A DNA stretch of 47,387 nucleotides from Candidatus Woesearchaeota archaeon (GCA_018303405.1 JAGVYD010000005.1:1-47387); one strand, 5' to 3'. Shown: positions 25,833 to 34,433, counted from the first letter of the stretch. The notes: a model not told the origin generated them from the sequence alone. Program-made: numbers and translations.

Positions 25833-27040
25833 ACATTGAGAAAATCAGGCAGGATTTTCCTGTACTGGGTGACAAGATTAAAGGAAGGCCTGTAATATAT
25901 TTTGACAGCGCATGCATGGCGCTCAAGCCCCGCCAAGTGATTGAGGCGATGAATGATTATTACCTCCATTACCCTGGATGCGGCGAAAGAAGCGAGCACG
26001 CTTTTGGCAAAAAAGTAACTGAAATGGTTGAGCAAAGCCGGAAAACAATGGCCAAGTTTATTGGCGCAAAAAATCCCGGGGAAATAATTTTCACCAGGAA
26101 TGCAACTGAAGGCATAAATATTGTTGCAAATGGCTTTGACTTTGGAAAATCCAAATCCAATGTTGCATTGCTGAGTGAGAAAGAGCACAACAGCACACTG
26201 CTGCCATGGCAAAAAAGAAAAATGAAGGGCAATGCAAGGATGGAATTTGCCGAGTTTGGAAGAGAGGGCTTTAATCTGGACGATTTCTCCAGGAAAGTGA
26301 AAAATGCAGGGATTGTGTCAGTGGTTTACACGTCCAATATGGACGGAAGCTCAGTTCCTGCAGGAGAAGTTGTGAAAATCGCGCATGAAAATAAGGTTCC
26401 TGTGCTTCTTGATGCTGCACAGGCAATCCCGCATAAGGAGATTGATGTGAGAAAGCTGGATGTTGATTTCCTTGCATTTTCAGGGCATAAAATGCTCGGC
26501 CCGACCGGCACAGGCGTGCTGTACGGCAAAAAAGACATGCTGGAGAAATTGGACGGGCTGTCTGTTGGCGGCGGGACAGTAATGGACTCAAATTACGATT
26601 CGGCAAAATGGGAAAATGCGCCTGAAAGGTTTGAAGCAGGATTGCAGAACTATGCAGGGATAATTGGCATGGCAAAGGCAGCTGAATACCTCAAGACAAT
26701 AGGCATGGACGAAATTGAGAAGCATGAAATAATGCTGAACAAAAAAGCTTCCGATGCCGTGTCAGGCATTGGCGCTGAAATATTGGGGCCAGAAAAGGCC
26801 GGACAGAGAGGGGGCATACTGAGCTTTAATTTGCCTGGCATGGACCCGCACGCAATCACAATCATGCTGAATGAAAGCAGGAATATTATGATAAGGGCTG
26901 GAAGGCACTGCGTTCATTCGTGGTTCAACCATTACAAGGTTGATGGCAGCGCAAGGGCTTCGTTCTACATGTACAATACTGAAGAGGAAGTTGACGCATT
27001 TATTGATGAGATGAAGAAGATTTCTGGAATGATGAGATAA
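25829..27040 (+). CDS. Cysteine desulfurase (SufS/CsdA type)
   Basis: This class-V PLP enzyme of 403 residues has the expected landmarks: YFDSACMALKPRQVIEAM near the N-terminus, TRNATEGINIVA, the Asp of VLLDAAQAIPH, the PLP lysine in DFLAFSGHKMLGPTGTGVL, and the catalytic cysteine in RAGRHCVHSW. The RxGxHC form is that of SufS/CsdA. It removes sulfur from cysteine for Fe-S clusters or other sulfur carriers. Its ATGA overlap with the DsbA-like gene suggests strict co-expression, an unusual pairing of a cytosolic sulfur donor with an extracytoplasmic thiol oxidase. No SufBCD or IscU is encoded in the window. Confidence 0.93.
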   Translation: MNIEKIRQDFPVLGDKIKGRPVIYFDSACMALKPRQVIEAMNDYYLHYPGCGERSEHAFGKKVTEMVEQSRKTMAKFIGAKNPGEIIFTRNATEGINIVANGFDFGKSKSNVALLSEKEHNSTLLPWQKRKMKGNARMEFAEFGREGFNLDDFSRKVKNAGIVSVVYTSNMDGSSVPAGEVVKIAHENKVPVLLDAAQAIPHKEIDVRKLDVDFLAFSGHKMLGPTGTGVLYGKKDMLEKLDGLSVGGGTVMDSNYDSAKWENAPERFEAGLQNYAGIIGMAKAAEYLKTIGMDEIEKHEIMLNKKASDAVSGIGAEILGPEKAGQRGGILSFNLPGMDPHAITIMLNESRNIMIRAGRHCVHSWFNHYKVDGSARASFYMYNTEEEVDAFIDEMKKISGMMR

Positions 27041-27078
27041 GGATTTTTAGCTTAATAACCATGGATAGAAAATTTTTC

Positions 27079-29397
27079 TTAATTTGTATACCAAATTTCG
27101 AGGGTAATTGCGTCCACATATGCTGTCGCAGTTGCGTTGGTGGAATTCAAGAGATTGTTCATTGCTGCAAATTTAACACCAAAATCCGGGTGGTTAATCA
27201 TGCTCGGGGACCAAAAAGAATACCCCCATAAATCATCAGGACCGCCATATTTTTGGAAAACATTGTCATCTGTGGGCCATGAAAAAGATGAGTATCTTGG
27301 ACCAGCGATGGGACTTTCGAAGTACATTAAGTGTACCGCATTATCATTAATAGAGTTTGGAGCGCTGGCTTTTCTTTCAATTCCCACCATGATACCTTGA
27401 ATGATGGCACCAGTCGGAATTGTGAAGCCAAAGGATTTTGCTTCCAGCCAATTTGATGATTCTTGATATAGTTGTTTGGGCAACACCACTGTAGCAAATT
27501 GGTTATCACTGTAGGCAGCATACGTAGGAGTGGACCAGGCCTGGGAACTTGGACCAAATTGAGAGGTGCCAATTATACCGGGACTGAACGGACCCATAGT
27601 ATTTGTCGTGTTTGTCTGGTTCTGGCAGGCGCCGTCAGAGCAGCCAGATGGGCAGTCATAAATTGTGGAGCTCCAGTTATTACCATTGCAATAAAACTCA
27701 TTGACCCAATTAGTGCCTGGCTCGCATTCATCCCATCTGGAATATTGCTCTCCATTTTCTGAGCCAGCCACGTAGCCCTTGTTATAATAATTGAGATTAT
27801 CGCTATCCCTGCAAGAATTGTTGGCCTGAAGGGTAACATAAATATCCGTAGTTTGTCCGGCAATAACTGTTTTAGTCCCGGCCCATGAGTTGTAACCTTC
27901 CTTTGAAATGTCGACACGATAATTGCCCTGCTGAAGGTTTGTTGCATAATGAGTGGTATAGCCAGTAAGAATATACTGCCAGCCTGCAACAGGTGTTAAA
28001 TCCTTGTATAAGTAGAATTTTGCTCCGGTTGGCGTTGAATGGATACCAAGTGTGCCTGTTGTGTTAGTTGCGTTGATGCATACATTGTTTTCATTGCATC
28101 CATTCGGGCATAAATATGGCTTAGAGTAATATTCTCCTGTTGCATTACATGCCATCTCATAAAGATATCCGCTGCCGAGACTGCATGAATCATAATGAGT
28201 GTATGGGTCTCCATATTGATAGCCAGATACCCAGCCAAACGTGTAATAGTTCAGCCCATTGTCGGAATCTGTACAGTTGAATTGCGTTGTGTTGGTTGTT
28301 GTATTAAGCACCATTGCGTGGGTTAAAATTGTATTTTGATTAGCCTGAATTGTAACTCCCTGTGTTACAAAATCCTTATAACCATCTTTCGATAATAATA
28401 TGTTGTAAGTTCCAGGTTGGAGGCCGCCGAGGGTAGTTTGACCTGTTGCAGCTGTTGTGGTCAAAGGCTCGGGGGGGTACCAGTATCCTGGCGGATACAT
28501 CCTTACATCAACATAATAAACCGGAGCTGTATTAATTGTAAGTGAACCTGTGGTGTTTGTTTCATTTACGCATGCGCCGTTTAGGCAGTTACAGCTCTTG
28601 CTAGTCTGCGTTGGTGTTGTTCCGTCACAGTAATATTCGGTCAATGTTAATCCGTTTCCGGAACAAAAATCATACCAATGTATGGGCTCTGGCCCACCAG
28701 CCCAGGCGTCGATATATCCTATAGCATAATAGTTAAGACCGCCATCAGAGTCAGTGCAACTATTTGGTTGAACAACTTCCTCCTGTTCAAGATAGGCAAT
28801 CACGCTTGTTGTATAACCGGCATTGACATAGGTAGTGTTAGACCAATTTTTGTAGCCATCAAGAGTGACTTTGAGGTAATGGTAGCCGGAGGCCAGGCTG
28901 TAGACTGTCAGTGGCGTTGTGCCCCTGTATATATTGTCCACATAAGCCTTTGCGCCAGTCGGGTTTGAATTAAGGTAGATATTGCCTGTGGTGACAATTG
29001 GCTGCAAGGTTGCAATGATTTTAACTGTCTGCCCTTTACCGACGTAAATATTTGACTGCGTATAATCCTTGTAACCTGATTTTGTTAATTTCAGGGAGTA
29101 AGTTCCAGCTTTAACCTTAATAATTTTAGAGGTCAGGCCCTGATATGCGCCATTGAGGTAGATTGCTGCGCCGCTGGGGGTAGAGGAAACTGAGATATAA
29201 CCATAACTATATCCACCTTTCACAGGCATGACTTCTACAGGGGAGGTTGCTGCGCCTGTCAAATCATTTCCCTGGTAGGTTTGGGATGAAAGCACAAACA
29301 AGCCGATTATTATCAGGCTTGCGGCGAGAAAATGAATACTCAGTTTTGCATGGTGGTAATGAGTGTTTGCATGAATATTTTCTTTTTTAGTCGACAT
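27079..29397 (-). CDS. Large secreted PEGA protein with Cys modules
   Basis: About 772 residues. An N-terminal hydrophobic signal (IHFLAASLIIIGLFVLSS, 21-38) lacks a lipobox, so it is likely a membrane anchor or a cleaved signal. Then come PEGA domains at about 66-132 and 138-204, a Cys module (CTDSDGGLNYY..., 214-277), a PEGA with insertion (284-364), a second module (375-441), a fourth PEGA (449-524) and a third Cys module (529-592). Last is a C-terminal beta domain (about 600-772) of a kind also seen in phage and surface proteins (FGFTIPTGAIIQGIMVGIERK). No catalytic motif is seen. The Cys module is related to the one at 324-390 of the giant lipoprotein. Confidence 0.88.
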   Translation of the reverse strand: MSTKKENIHANTHYHHAKLSIHFLAASLIIIGLFVLSSQTYQGNDLTGAATSPVEVMPVKGGYSYGYISVSSTPSGAAIYLNGAYQGLTSKIIKVKAGTYSLKLTKSGYKDYTQSNIYVGKGQTVKIIATLQPIVTTGNIYLNSNPTGAKAYVDNIYRGTTPLTVYSLASGYHYLKVTLDGYKNWSNTTYVNAGYTTSVIAYLEQEEVVQPNSCTDSDGGLNYYAIGYIDAWAGGPEPIHWYDFCSGNGLTLTEYYCDGTTPTQTSKSCNCLNGACVNETNTTGSLTINTAPVYYVDVRMYPPGYWYPPEPLTTTAATGQTTLGGLQPGTYNILLSKDGYKDFVTQGVTIQANQNTILTHAMVLNTTTNTTQFNCTDSDNGLNYYTFGWVSGYQYGDPYTHYDSCSLGSGYLYEMACNATGEYYSKPYLCPNGCNENNVCINATNTTGTLGIHSTPTGAKFYLYKDLTPVAGWQYILTGYTTHYATNLQQGNYRVDISKEGYNSWAGTKTVIAGQTTDIYVTLQANNSCRDSDNLNYYNKGYVAGSENGEQYSRWDECEPGTNWVNEFYCNGNNWSSTIYDCPSGCSDGACQNQTNTTNTMGPFSPGIIGTSQFGPSSQAWSTPTYAAYSDNQFATVVLPKQLYQESSNWLEAKSFGFTIPTGAIIQGIMVGIERKASAPNSINDNAVHLMYFESPIAGPRYSSFSWPTDDNVFQKYGGPDDLWGYSFWSPSMINHPDFGVKFAAMNNLLNSTNATATAYVDAITLEIWYTN

Positions 29398-29465
29398 TTT
29401 GCCCATTCACCACAACTAGTAGGGGAATTAACCACACATTAGTATAAATATTTTTCGGTGCTTTA

Positions 29466-29683
29466 GCTTAGCAGAAAACTTCGCCTGAAGGCTCAGGTTT
29501 TGCCATCGGCTCGCATGGGCATCTTATTCACGAGAGCAGTTTTCTCCCTGGAACTTAACGATTTTTGGAATCGCTTAAGTGCCGAACGAGCAGAGCGAGT
29601 GACCGCACTCCGAAAACTGCTGTCTGCCTTATTTCCAGATGCTCGCAGAATTGATGGCAAAACGTAAACTTTTCTGCTAAGCA
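29466..29683 (-). mobile_element. Structured hairpin element, copy 1, with 9-bp flanking repeats
   Basis: The 308-base gene-free gap holds a folded element. Its ends pair over 13 bp (GCTTAGCAGAAAA, 29466-29478, with 29670-29682). Further helices are GTTTTGCCATC/GATGGCAAAAC (29497-29507 with 29653-29663) and AGCAGTTTTC/GAAAACTGCT (29535-29544 with 29612-29621), plus inner hairpins. GGTGCTTTA flanks it directly at 29457-29465 and 29684-29692, like a target-site duplication. Read on the minus strand it aligns with the element at 37796-37961: shared unpaired blocks, such as CATCAATTyTGCGA, and helices that differ by compensating changes. No protein is encoded. Strand is set by that alignment. Confidence 0.6.
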
Positions 29684-29706
29684 GGTGCTTTATTAACGGA
29701 ACGAGC

Positions 29707-29952
29707 CTAGAATCCCCCACTCATAAGCTGCTGGACTTTTTTTTCAGCCTGGATTTTGTCCGGAAACTGGTGGTTGCAGATTTCCCTGGCATTGCTGTCA
29801 CGGCCGTGCCTGGCTATGACGGACCAGCCCTTATCTTGCCTGGCAATCTCAACTGACTTGTCGTAGTAATGCGGGTCGTCATCAGTTTTGTGCACATAGA
29901 TGTGCTCATCTTCATCCTGGTCCAGCTGGTGCCATTGCTCCGGAAGCTTCAT
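29707..29952 (-). CDS. Small hypothetical protein
   Basis: This 81-residue hydrophilic protein, rich in His, Asp and Lys (for example QDEDEHIYVHKTDDDPHYYDKS), has no membrane span and no recognised family. Its start overlaps the end of the upstream leftward gene by 41 bases, which suggests a translationally coupled pair. The region GWSVIARHGRD is the most ordered-looking part. Confidence 0.6.
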   Translation of the reverse strand: MKLPEQWHQLDQDEDEHIYVHKTDDDPHYYDKSVEIARQDKGWSVIARHGRDSNAREICNHQFPDKIQAEKKVQQLMSGGF

Positions 29953-30721
29953 AATTCTGAGAAACCATGTGAGGTTTATAATTCTTTTGGGGCCCGTATT
30001 CCAGCACTTGAACCCCTATGTCATTGCCAGTTGGATGAGTGGAAACGAACAGCAAATGGCTGTTATCATACAACAGTTGCCAGCCTAATCCGCCTCTTAC
30101 CATCTTAGGGGTGATATGACGGCGCTGCTCGTCCGGAATTATTTTAATATCTTCATCCTTGAGCTGATTAACGCCTCCGTCCCTGGTTGAAAAAAATAGG
30201 AGATGGTAATCCGGATAAACCAGATGGCTTACAGAAGCATATACCCGCCGGGATGCATCCCCTCCATTGCCGTGCCGAAAATTATTTTGGATAGCCTCCT
30301 CAAACTTACGATTGGTTGTATCAGCAATAATGTCATCAAAGCCCCAGCTCATCATTTGGGCATACAATTCCTGCCTGGCTTCAGACATGTTTCCCATAAA
30401 AGTATTTCTCAGGACTGTGTGAGGGATTATTGAATATATTGGCGCAAGGCTGCCGGGAAAATCAGGGCTGTTGACTGCCTCATTTATTTTTTCCTTGTCA
30501 GGCGCGCTTAAATCCTGGCCGGATTCTTTTGCCCACTGAACTGCATTTTTCATAAGGTTTTTTCGAAAATAGCTTCTTTCAGGCAGTGTTCTCCAATAAC
30601 TGTCCGTGTGTATGGCCGGGCCAGGAAGAAAAACAAGTTCCGGAGTGACTTTTAGCAGGATATTGTCTGTAGATTGGATGGACTGGAGCAGATGTTCAAG
30701 ATTGCCGCCTTGAGAATCCAT
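29912..30721 (-). CDS. Hypothetical protein, unknown family
   Basis: About 269 residues with no membrane segment. Two similar stretches, YPDYHLLFFSTRDGGVNQLKDEDIKIIPDEQRRH and NSHLLFVSTHPTGNDIGVQVLEYGPQ, hint at a repeated beta element. No catalytic motif is recognised. The frame opens further upstream with TTG at 30760 and ATG at 30745. The TATA-like CATTTATAATG at about 30741-30753 puts the transcription start near the ATG at 30721, so that leaderless start is preferred. It overlaps the small downstream gene. Confidence 0.65.
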   Translation of the reverse strand: MDSQGGNLEHLLQSIQSTDNILLKVTPELVFLPGPAIHTDSYWRTLPERSYFRKNLMKNAVQWAKESGQDLSAPDKEKINEAVNSPDFPGSLAPIYSIIPHTVLRNTFMGNMSEARQELYAQMMSWGFDDIIADTTNRKFEEAIQNNFRHGNGGDASRRVYASVSHLVYPDYHLLFFSTRDGGVNQLKDEDIKIIPDEQRRHITPKMVRGGLGWQLLYDNSHLLFVSTHPTGNDIGVQVLEYGPQKNYKPHMVSQNYEASGAMAPAGPG

Positions 30722-30772
30722 TCCGTAACTATAGTTATTAAACATTATAAATGTTTGCAAAAGCTCGAGGGG

Positions 30773-31537
30773 TCACTTCAGGTCATTGTAATTCCTGAAA
30801 AACTCGTCTGTTTTTTTGCGTGCAGAAAAAATATGGCGCCGTGTTCCCTGGACCCCGACTGCGAATTTGTCCGCGTTCCTTTCCTCTTCATCGATTTCCC
30901 TGCCAAAGCTTGCGAATTTGGACAGTGGCGACAATATCCTGAGGAAAAAGCTTGAAATCTTCAGGGAAGGGGTATTGTCCTTCAGGTGGCTCAATTCATG
31001 CAACAGCACTGCCTCAATCTCCTTCCTGCCCAGCAGGTCTATCATGCCCACAGAAATGAATATGCTCTTTCTAAAATGTGAAAATGACATTGCCAAAGGC
31101 TTTGCCGTCTTTAGCAGGTAAAGCTTGACTTCCTTCAGGCCGTAGCTGACTGCATTCTGCTCGACAAAGTCTGAAAGATAACTGCCCTGCAATTGCTTTG
31201 ACTTTTTCTTAAAGCTCTGATAGATTACCAAAGGTGAGACAAGCATTGCAGCAATGAGCGCAGATAGCAAAGCCAGGGCTGTAATGTACATGATTGCCTG
31301 GAATCGATGGCATGAGCTGAAAAGCATCCTGCACCCGGTTGAATATACAAAGTATAGCACCGGAAACACAAGGGCAAAAACATGCATGTATGCCAGCATA
31401 AGCTTATGACTGTTGGATGCTTTTTTGTTGAACTTCATAATCAGGAAAAAAAGCAGCGATGCCATGACAGACGCCAAAGTAACATAAAAATTGGAAGGAT
31501 TGTAGAAAAAAACCTCGAGGTCAAAGAGCAAGCCCAT
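30773..31537 (-). CDS. Membrane M48/M56-like metallopeptidase, BlaI partner
   Basis: About four N-terminal membrane spans are followed by a zinc-peptidase domain with HELSHLKDN (His180, His184 in this numbering), the HExxH motif. A conserved Asn/Asp lies after it, and a further span-like region follows near LKISSFFLRILSPL. Order and location directly behind a blaI-type gene (TGA, one base, ATG) match the BlaR1/MecR1 arrangement, in which a membrane peptidase relieves the repressor. There is no penicillin-binding sensor domain, so the signal is not a beta-lactam via that route. It could equally be an HtpX-like M48 enzyme. The start at 31537 is set by this spacing. Confidence 0.83.
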   Translation of the reverse strand: MGLLFDLEVFFYNPSNFYVTLASVMASLLFFLIMKFNKKASNSHKLMLAYMHVFALVFPVLYFVYSTGCRMLFSSCHRFQAIMYITALALLSALIAAMLVSPLVIYQSFKKKSKQLQGSYLSDFVEQNAVSYGLKEVKLYLLKTAKPLAMSFSHFRKSIFISVGMIDLLGRKEIEAVLLHELSHLKDNTPSLKISSFFLRILSPLSKFASFGREIDEEERNADKFAVGVQGTRRHIFSARKKTDEFFRNYNDLK

Positions 31538-31538
31538 T

Positions 31539-31907
31539 TCAGCCTCCCCTTCTTTTTGAGAATCTATCGTTGAAGTAGCTGACTGCTGTCGGCCCGAATT
31601 TGTCAATAAGGCTGTCCACTGCCTTTTCTATCACTGAAACCTCGAACTGCGCCTCGTTTTGCTTTGGAAAATAAAGGTACCTTATCCCTCCCCTGCCCGT
31701 CTCAACTTTCCTGTCTACAACGCCTTTCTCGTGCAGCCTGTCAAGGATCACAGCAATGCTGCTCAATGCGACTTTTCTTTTCGGCCCAAGAATTGAATAG
31801 ATCTCCCTAACCTTCATGGTCTTGTTCGGCCATATCACGCAAAGTACATCGCGTTCCAATGGTGAAAGTATTGATTCATATTGTGAATTTGCCTTGAGTT
31901 TCTTCAT
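31539..31907 (-). CDS. BlaI/MecI/CopY-family transcriptional repressor
   Basis: The 122-residue protein has the BlaI layout: LSPLERDVLCVIWPNKTMKVREIYSIL, then the recognition helix region KVALSSIAVILDRLHEKGVVDRK, the wing GRGGIRYLYFP, and a C-terminal dimer helix. These repressors bind TACA...TGTA inverted repeats as dimers. Its own promoter carries TTTACAAGCCTTGTAAA, and four further operons in the window carry the same type of site, so it is the best candidate to control them. It is co-transcribed with the membrane peptidase downstream, which may cleave it or signal to it. Confidence 0.88.
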   Translation of the reverse strand: MKKLKANSQYESILSPLERDVLCVIWPNKTMKVREIYSILGPKRKVALSSIAVILDRLHEKGVVDRKVETGRGGIRYLYFPKQNEAQFEVSVIEKAVDSLIDKFGPTAVSYFNDRFSKRRGG

Positions 31908-31951
31908 GATAAATCCCCTATTGAGGGCATCTTTATATATTTTACGTTTTT

Positions 31952-31980
31952 TTTACAAGCCTTGTAAAGCTTTAAATATA
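31952..31980 (-). promoter_or_regulatory. TTTACA-N5-TGTAAA operator, site B (blaI autoregulation)
   Basis: TTTACAAGCCTTGTAAA at 31952-31968 (a perfect palindrome around the central C) follows, on the minus strand, the TATA-like TATATTTAAAG (31970-31980). Transcription from it would start near 31950, within or beside the site, leaving a leader of about 43 bases before blaI. A second TATA-like ATATATAAAG (about 31931-31940) could give a leaderless blaI transcript. Confidence 0.68.
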
Positions 31981-32070
31981 AGGCTTTGATGAGAGTGATT
32001 ATTGACTGAAACTCCGCACAGCTTAATAATGATTCATTGATTAATCCCTTATGGACAGGTTAAGGATAAC

Positions 32071-32112
32071 ATTTATATAGTACGCATGGCATTGTTTTAC
32101 AGAAGTTGTAAA
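32071..32112 (+). promoter_or_regulatory. TTTACA-N5-TGTAAA operator, site C (tlpA-ccdA)
   Basis: The TATA box ATTTATATAG (32071-32080) is followed by TTTACAGAAGTTGTAAA at 32096-32112, which overlaps the expected start point. It precedes the ATG of the TlpA-like lipoprotein by about 10 bases. The sequence after the site, GGTTAGG, resembles that after sites A and D. Confidence 0.68.
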
Positions 32113-32122
32113 GGTTAGGCAA

Positions 32123-32734
32123 ATGATGGCACTAAAGCTGCATGGGAAAAAGAAATCAATGGTTTATGCTATTGCAATAGCCGGCGCAATAATGATGCTG
32201 ATAATCCTGCAGGGCTGTGCCAGGCAGGGCAATGCTGATGCTGAAAAATCAAACCAGGCTGCCCTGGCAAGGCTGGATGCATTGCAGGAAAGGCTCATAG
32301 GCGCAAAGACGCTTGACCACATAGATGCGCCGGAATTCAGCTTGACCGGGATCAATGGAGAAAAAGTTACAAAACAAAGCCTGTTGGGGAGCCCATATAT
32401 TTTGCAGGGCTTTGCAAGCTGGTGCGCCACATGCATTGAAGAAGCCAAGAAGATGAGGCAAGTTTACAGCGAGTATTCGGATAATGGCCTGAAAATTGTG
32501 TATGTGAGTGTCTGGGACGGGGAAACGAATGAAACCATAACAGAATTCAAGAATAGGGTCAGCGGGCCTGATGACTGGAGCTGGCATGTTGACACTGACC
32601 AGGTTGCGCTTAAATTTGAAATGATTTCAACTTCTTCGACCATAATTATTGACAGGGAAGGCAAAATGGTTTACAGGGATGATGATGAAAGCAGGCTTGA
32701 CAGGATAATTGCCGAAGTGCAGGATGTCGTTTAA
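32123..32734 (+). CDS. TlpA-like thioredoxin lipoprotein
   Basis: A signal peptide ends in the lipobox ILQGC (Cys32), so the protein should be lipid-anchored outside the membrane. A short helical linker leads to a TlpA/peroxiredoxin-like thioredoxin fold: APEFSLTGINGEKV, the active site SWCATC (Cys101, Cys104), VYVSVWDGE and the cis-Pro-equivalent region STSSTIIIDREGKMVY. The usual Pro before the strand is replaced by Ser/Thr, which may alter redox behaviour. It would take electrons from the CcdA encoded next and reduce exported targets. ATG occurs twice at the start (32123 and 32126). Confidence 0.9.
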   Translation: MMALKLHGKKKSMVYAIAIAGAIMMLIILQGCARQGNADAEKSNQAALARLDALQERLIGAKTLDHIDAPEFSLTGINGEKVTKQSLLGSPYILQGFASWCATCIEEAKKMRQVYSEYSDNGLKIVYVSVWDGETNETITEFKNRVSGPDDWSWHVDTDQVALKFEMISTSSTIIIDREGKMVYRDDDESRLDRIIAEVQDVV

Positions 32735-32795
32735 CCGGTTTTTCGAGAGGGGCATCATAATAATTTCATTGATTATATGATTACAGGGGAATAAA

Positions 32796-33524
32796 ATGGC
32801 TGACTACGCTTTAGGGGGGCTGGCATTTTCTGCTGGCCTGATCGCATTTCTCAATCCTTGCGGCATAGCCATGCTTCCTGCCTATGTCTCTTATTACATT
32901 GAGAAGAAGGAAAGGGAAAATGAAAGCAAGGCCATTAGGGTTTTGAGAGGGCTTTTGCTCGGAACTGTTGTCAGCGCAGGCTTTCTTTTTGTGTTTGGGC
33001 TAACTGGACTGGCAGTGGCTTTTTTAGGCTCGGGCTTTGTCAGCTTCGCCCCTCTTCTTACATTGATAATGGGATTTGTCCTCGCCGGCCTAGGTGCTTA
33101 CCTGCTTGCAGGAAAGGAAATTTCAATCCTGCCAGGGCTCAACCGAATAGGAGGCAGGCTGCAATCCACAAAAAATTCAAATGAATACCTTGCATTCTTT
33201 CTTTATGGGATAGGATATGCCATTGCCTCAATCAGCTGCACGATTCCGATTTTCCTGTATATTGTCACGGCTGCCTTGACGCTTAATGGGATTGTGCAGG
33301 GCCTGGGCGTTTTCCTGCTCTATGGCGCGGGCATGGGCATATTTATGCTCGCTGTTTCAGTGGCAACGGCCATATCCAAGGAGTTGATGATAGGCTACTT
33401 AAAAAAACACATGCCACTGATAAGGAAGCTAAGCGCAATTGTCGTATTATTGGCAGGAATGTATATTATATATTATGAAGTGTGGATTGCCAGAGTGCTT
33501 GAATTGTATTTTGCCTGGAAATAA
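32796..33524 (+). CDS. CcdA/DsbD-type membrane electron transporter
   Basis: Six membrane spans in 242 residues. The two redox cysteines lie in the family positions: LIAFLNPCGIAMLPAY in the first span and AIASISCTIPIFLY in the fourth, each followed by the helix-breaking proline. The protein passes electrons from cytosolic thioredoxin to extracytoplasmic thiol proteins, here presumably the TlpA-like lipoprotein 61 bases upstream. The second motif is ISCTIP rather than TPC, a variant seen in divergent CcdA proteins. A canonical second CcdA is encoded at 41888. Confidence 0.9.
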   Translation: MADYALGGLAFSAGLIAFLNPCGIAMLPAYVSYYIEKKERENESKAIRVLRGLLLGTVVSAGFLFVFGLTGLAVAFLGSGFVSFAPLLTLIMGFVLAGLGAYLLAGKEISILPGLNRIGGRLQSTKNSNEYLAFFLYGIGYAIASISCTIPIFLYIVTAALTLNGIVQGLGVFLLYGAGMGIFMLAVSVATAISKELMIGYLKKHMPLIRKLSAIVVLLAGMYIIYYEVWIARVLELYFAWK

Positions 33525-33532
33525 TGGAAAAC

Positions 33533-33565
33533 TTTATATATAGGTAGTTTTACAAGCTTTGTAAA
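33533..33565 (+). promoter_or_regulatory. TTTACA-N5-TGTAAA operator, site D (Cys-protein operon)
   Basis: The TATA box TTTATATATAGG (33533-33544) is followed by TTTACAAGCTTTGTAAA at 33549-33565, covering the predicted start. It is nearly identical to site B and shares TGTAAAGGTT with sites A and C. It heads the run of envelope Cys and thioredoxin proteins that starts at 33630. Confidence 0.68.
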
Positions 33566-33629
33566 GGTTGGGTGTTTCGACAGCATCATATCATGTTGTC
33601 AAAAAATTGACTTGGAGGCGGATGGCAGG

Positions 33630-34358
33630 ATGGATAAGAGTGAAACAGTGACAATTTTTCTGATCATAGTCGTGACAGCAGTTGTACTTTTCAACCAGTA
33701 CCAGATTTTCTCAGTGAATAACATGATTTCAGGCAAATCAACGGGAGTGGGAGTGTCATTTTTTAACTCTGGCGGGTCATCTGATATTGCAGATGTCAAT
33801 GTCCTGGAATCCAAGTCAACGGCCCAGTCAATCTCATTGCTGTTCCCAGTGGAACAGATTGCTACAGTCGATGACGCAATTGCAGTAATGCTGCCGGCCG
33901 GGACTCCTGAGTATGGCGATGCAATGGGCGTAAGCTTTGATGACCCTGTTGGCTCACTGACAAAACTGCAAAGGGCTTTTCCAGGGCTTCAGAAGGAAAT
34001 GAAGGAAAACCATCCAGAAGCATGGCAGAGGTATCTTAACCTGGCCACAAAGCCGGTTGGGATTTCATGCGAATATTGCTGCGGAGTTGGGCCAATCGGG
34101 ATTAATCCGGATGGAAGCTCAAGATGCGGATGCAGCCACAATCCGGCTGTGCATTCTGTGACAATGTGGCTTATGATGAATACTGAGTACACTGATGCTG
34201 AAGTTTTGCGGGAAGTGCTTAAGTGGAAAACTGCATGGTTCCCGAAAAATATGGTGACATTGGCCTACCAGGTTGCGACCCAGGGCGCGCCAACAGCAGG
34301 AGATGCAGGAGGGGCCTCTGGCCTTGACCAGCTTGGCAACATGGTAGGGGGTTGCTGA
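33630..34358 (+). CDS. Membrane-anchored Cys-rich protein ending in MVGGC
   Basis: One N-terminal span (about residues 8-23) is followed by an extracytoplasmic region of about 215 residues. The core has GISCEYCCGVGP... SRCGCSHNPAVHSVTMW, with five closely spaced cysteines and two histidines, resembling a metal or redox site, then a helical segment (EVLREVLKWKTAWFPKNMVTLAYQ). A flexible Gly/Ala linker leads to the terminal GLDQLGNMVGGC. The same MVGGC ending occurs in the next gene. I recognise no characterised family. The ATG at 33630 was chosen over TTG at 33612; it is the first gene after operator D. Confidence 0.8.
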   Translation: MDKSETVTIFLIIVVTAVVLFNQYQIFSVNNMISGKSTGVGVSFFNSGGSSDIADVNVLESKSTAQSISLLFPVEQIATVDDAIAVMLPAGTPEYGDAMGVSFDDPVGSLTKLQRAFPGLQKEMKENHPEAWQRYLNLATKPVGISCEYCCGVGPIGINPDGSSRCGCSHNPAVHSVTMWLMMNTEYTDAEVLREVLKWKTAWFPKNMVTLAYQVATQGAPTAGDAGGASGLDQLGNMVGGC

Positions 34359-34433
34359 TAATATTGTGAATTTTACGGCAAACCTGCTTGAAAATCAATA
34401 AACCCAATAAAAAGAAAAATATGGAGGGAAAAA

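Noticed and set aside
29493-29720. Leftward 75-codon frame downstream of the large PEGA protein
   Set aside because: It lies almost wholly inside the hairpin element and translates its inverted repeats.
30773-31907. Beta-lactam resistance locus
   Set aside because: There is no beta-lactamase and the peptidase has no penicillin-binding domain; archaea have no peptidoglycan target. Only the repressor family is shared.
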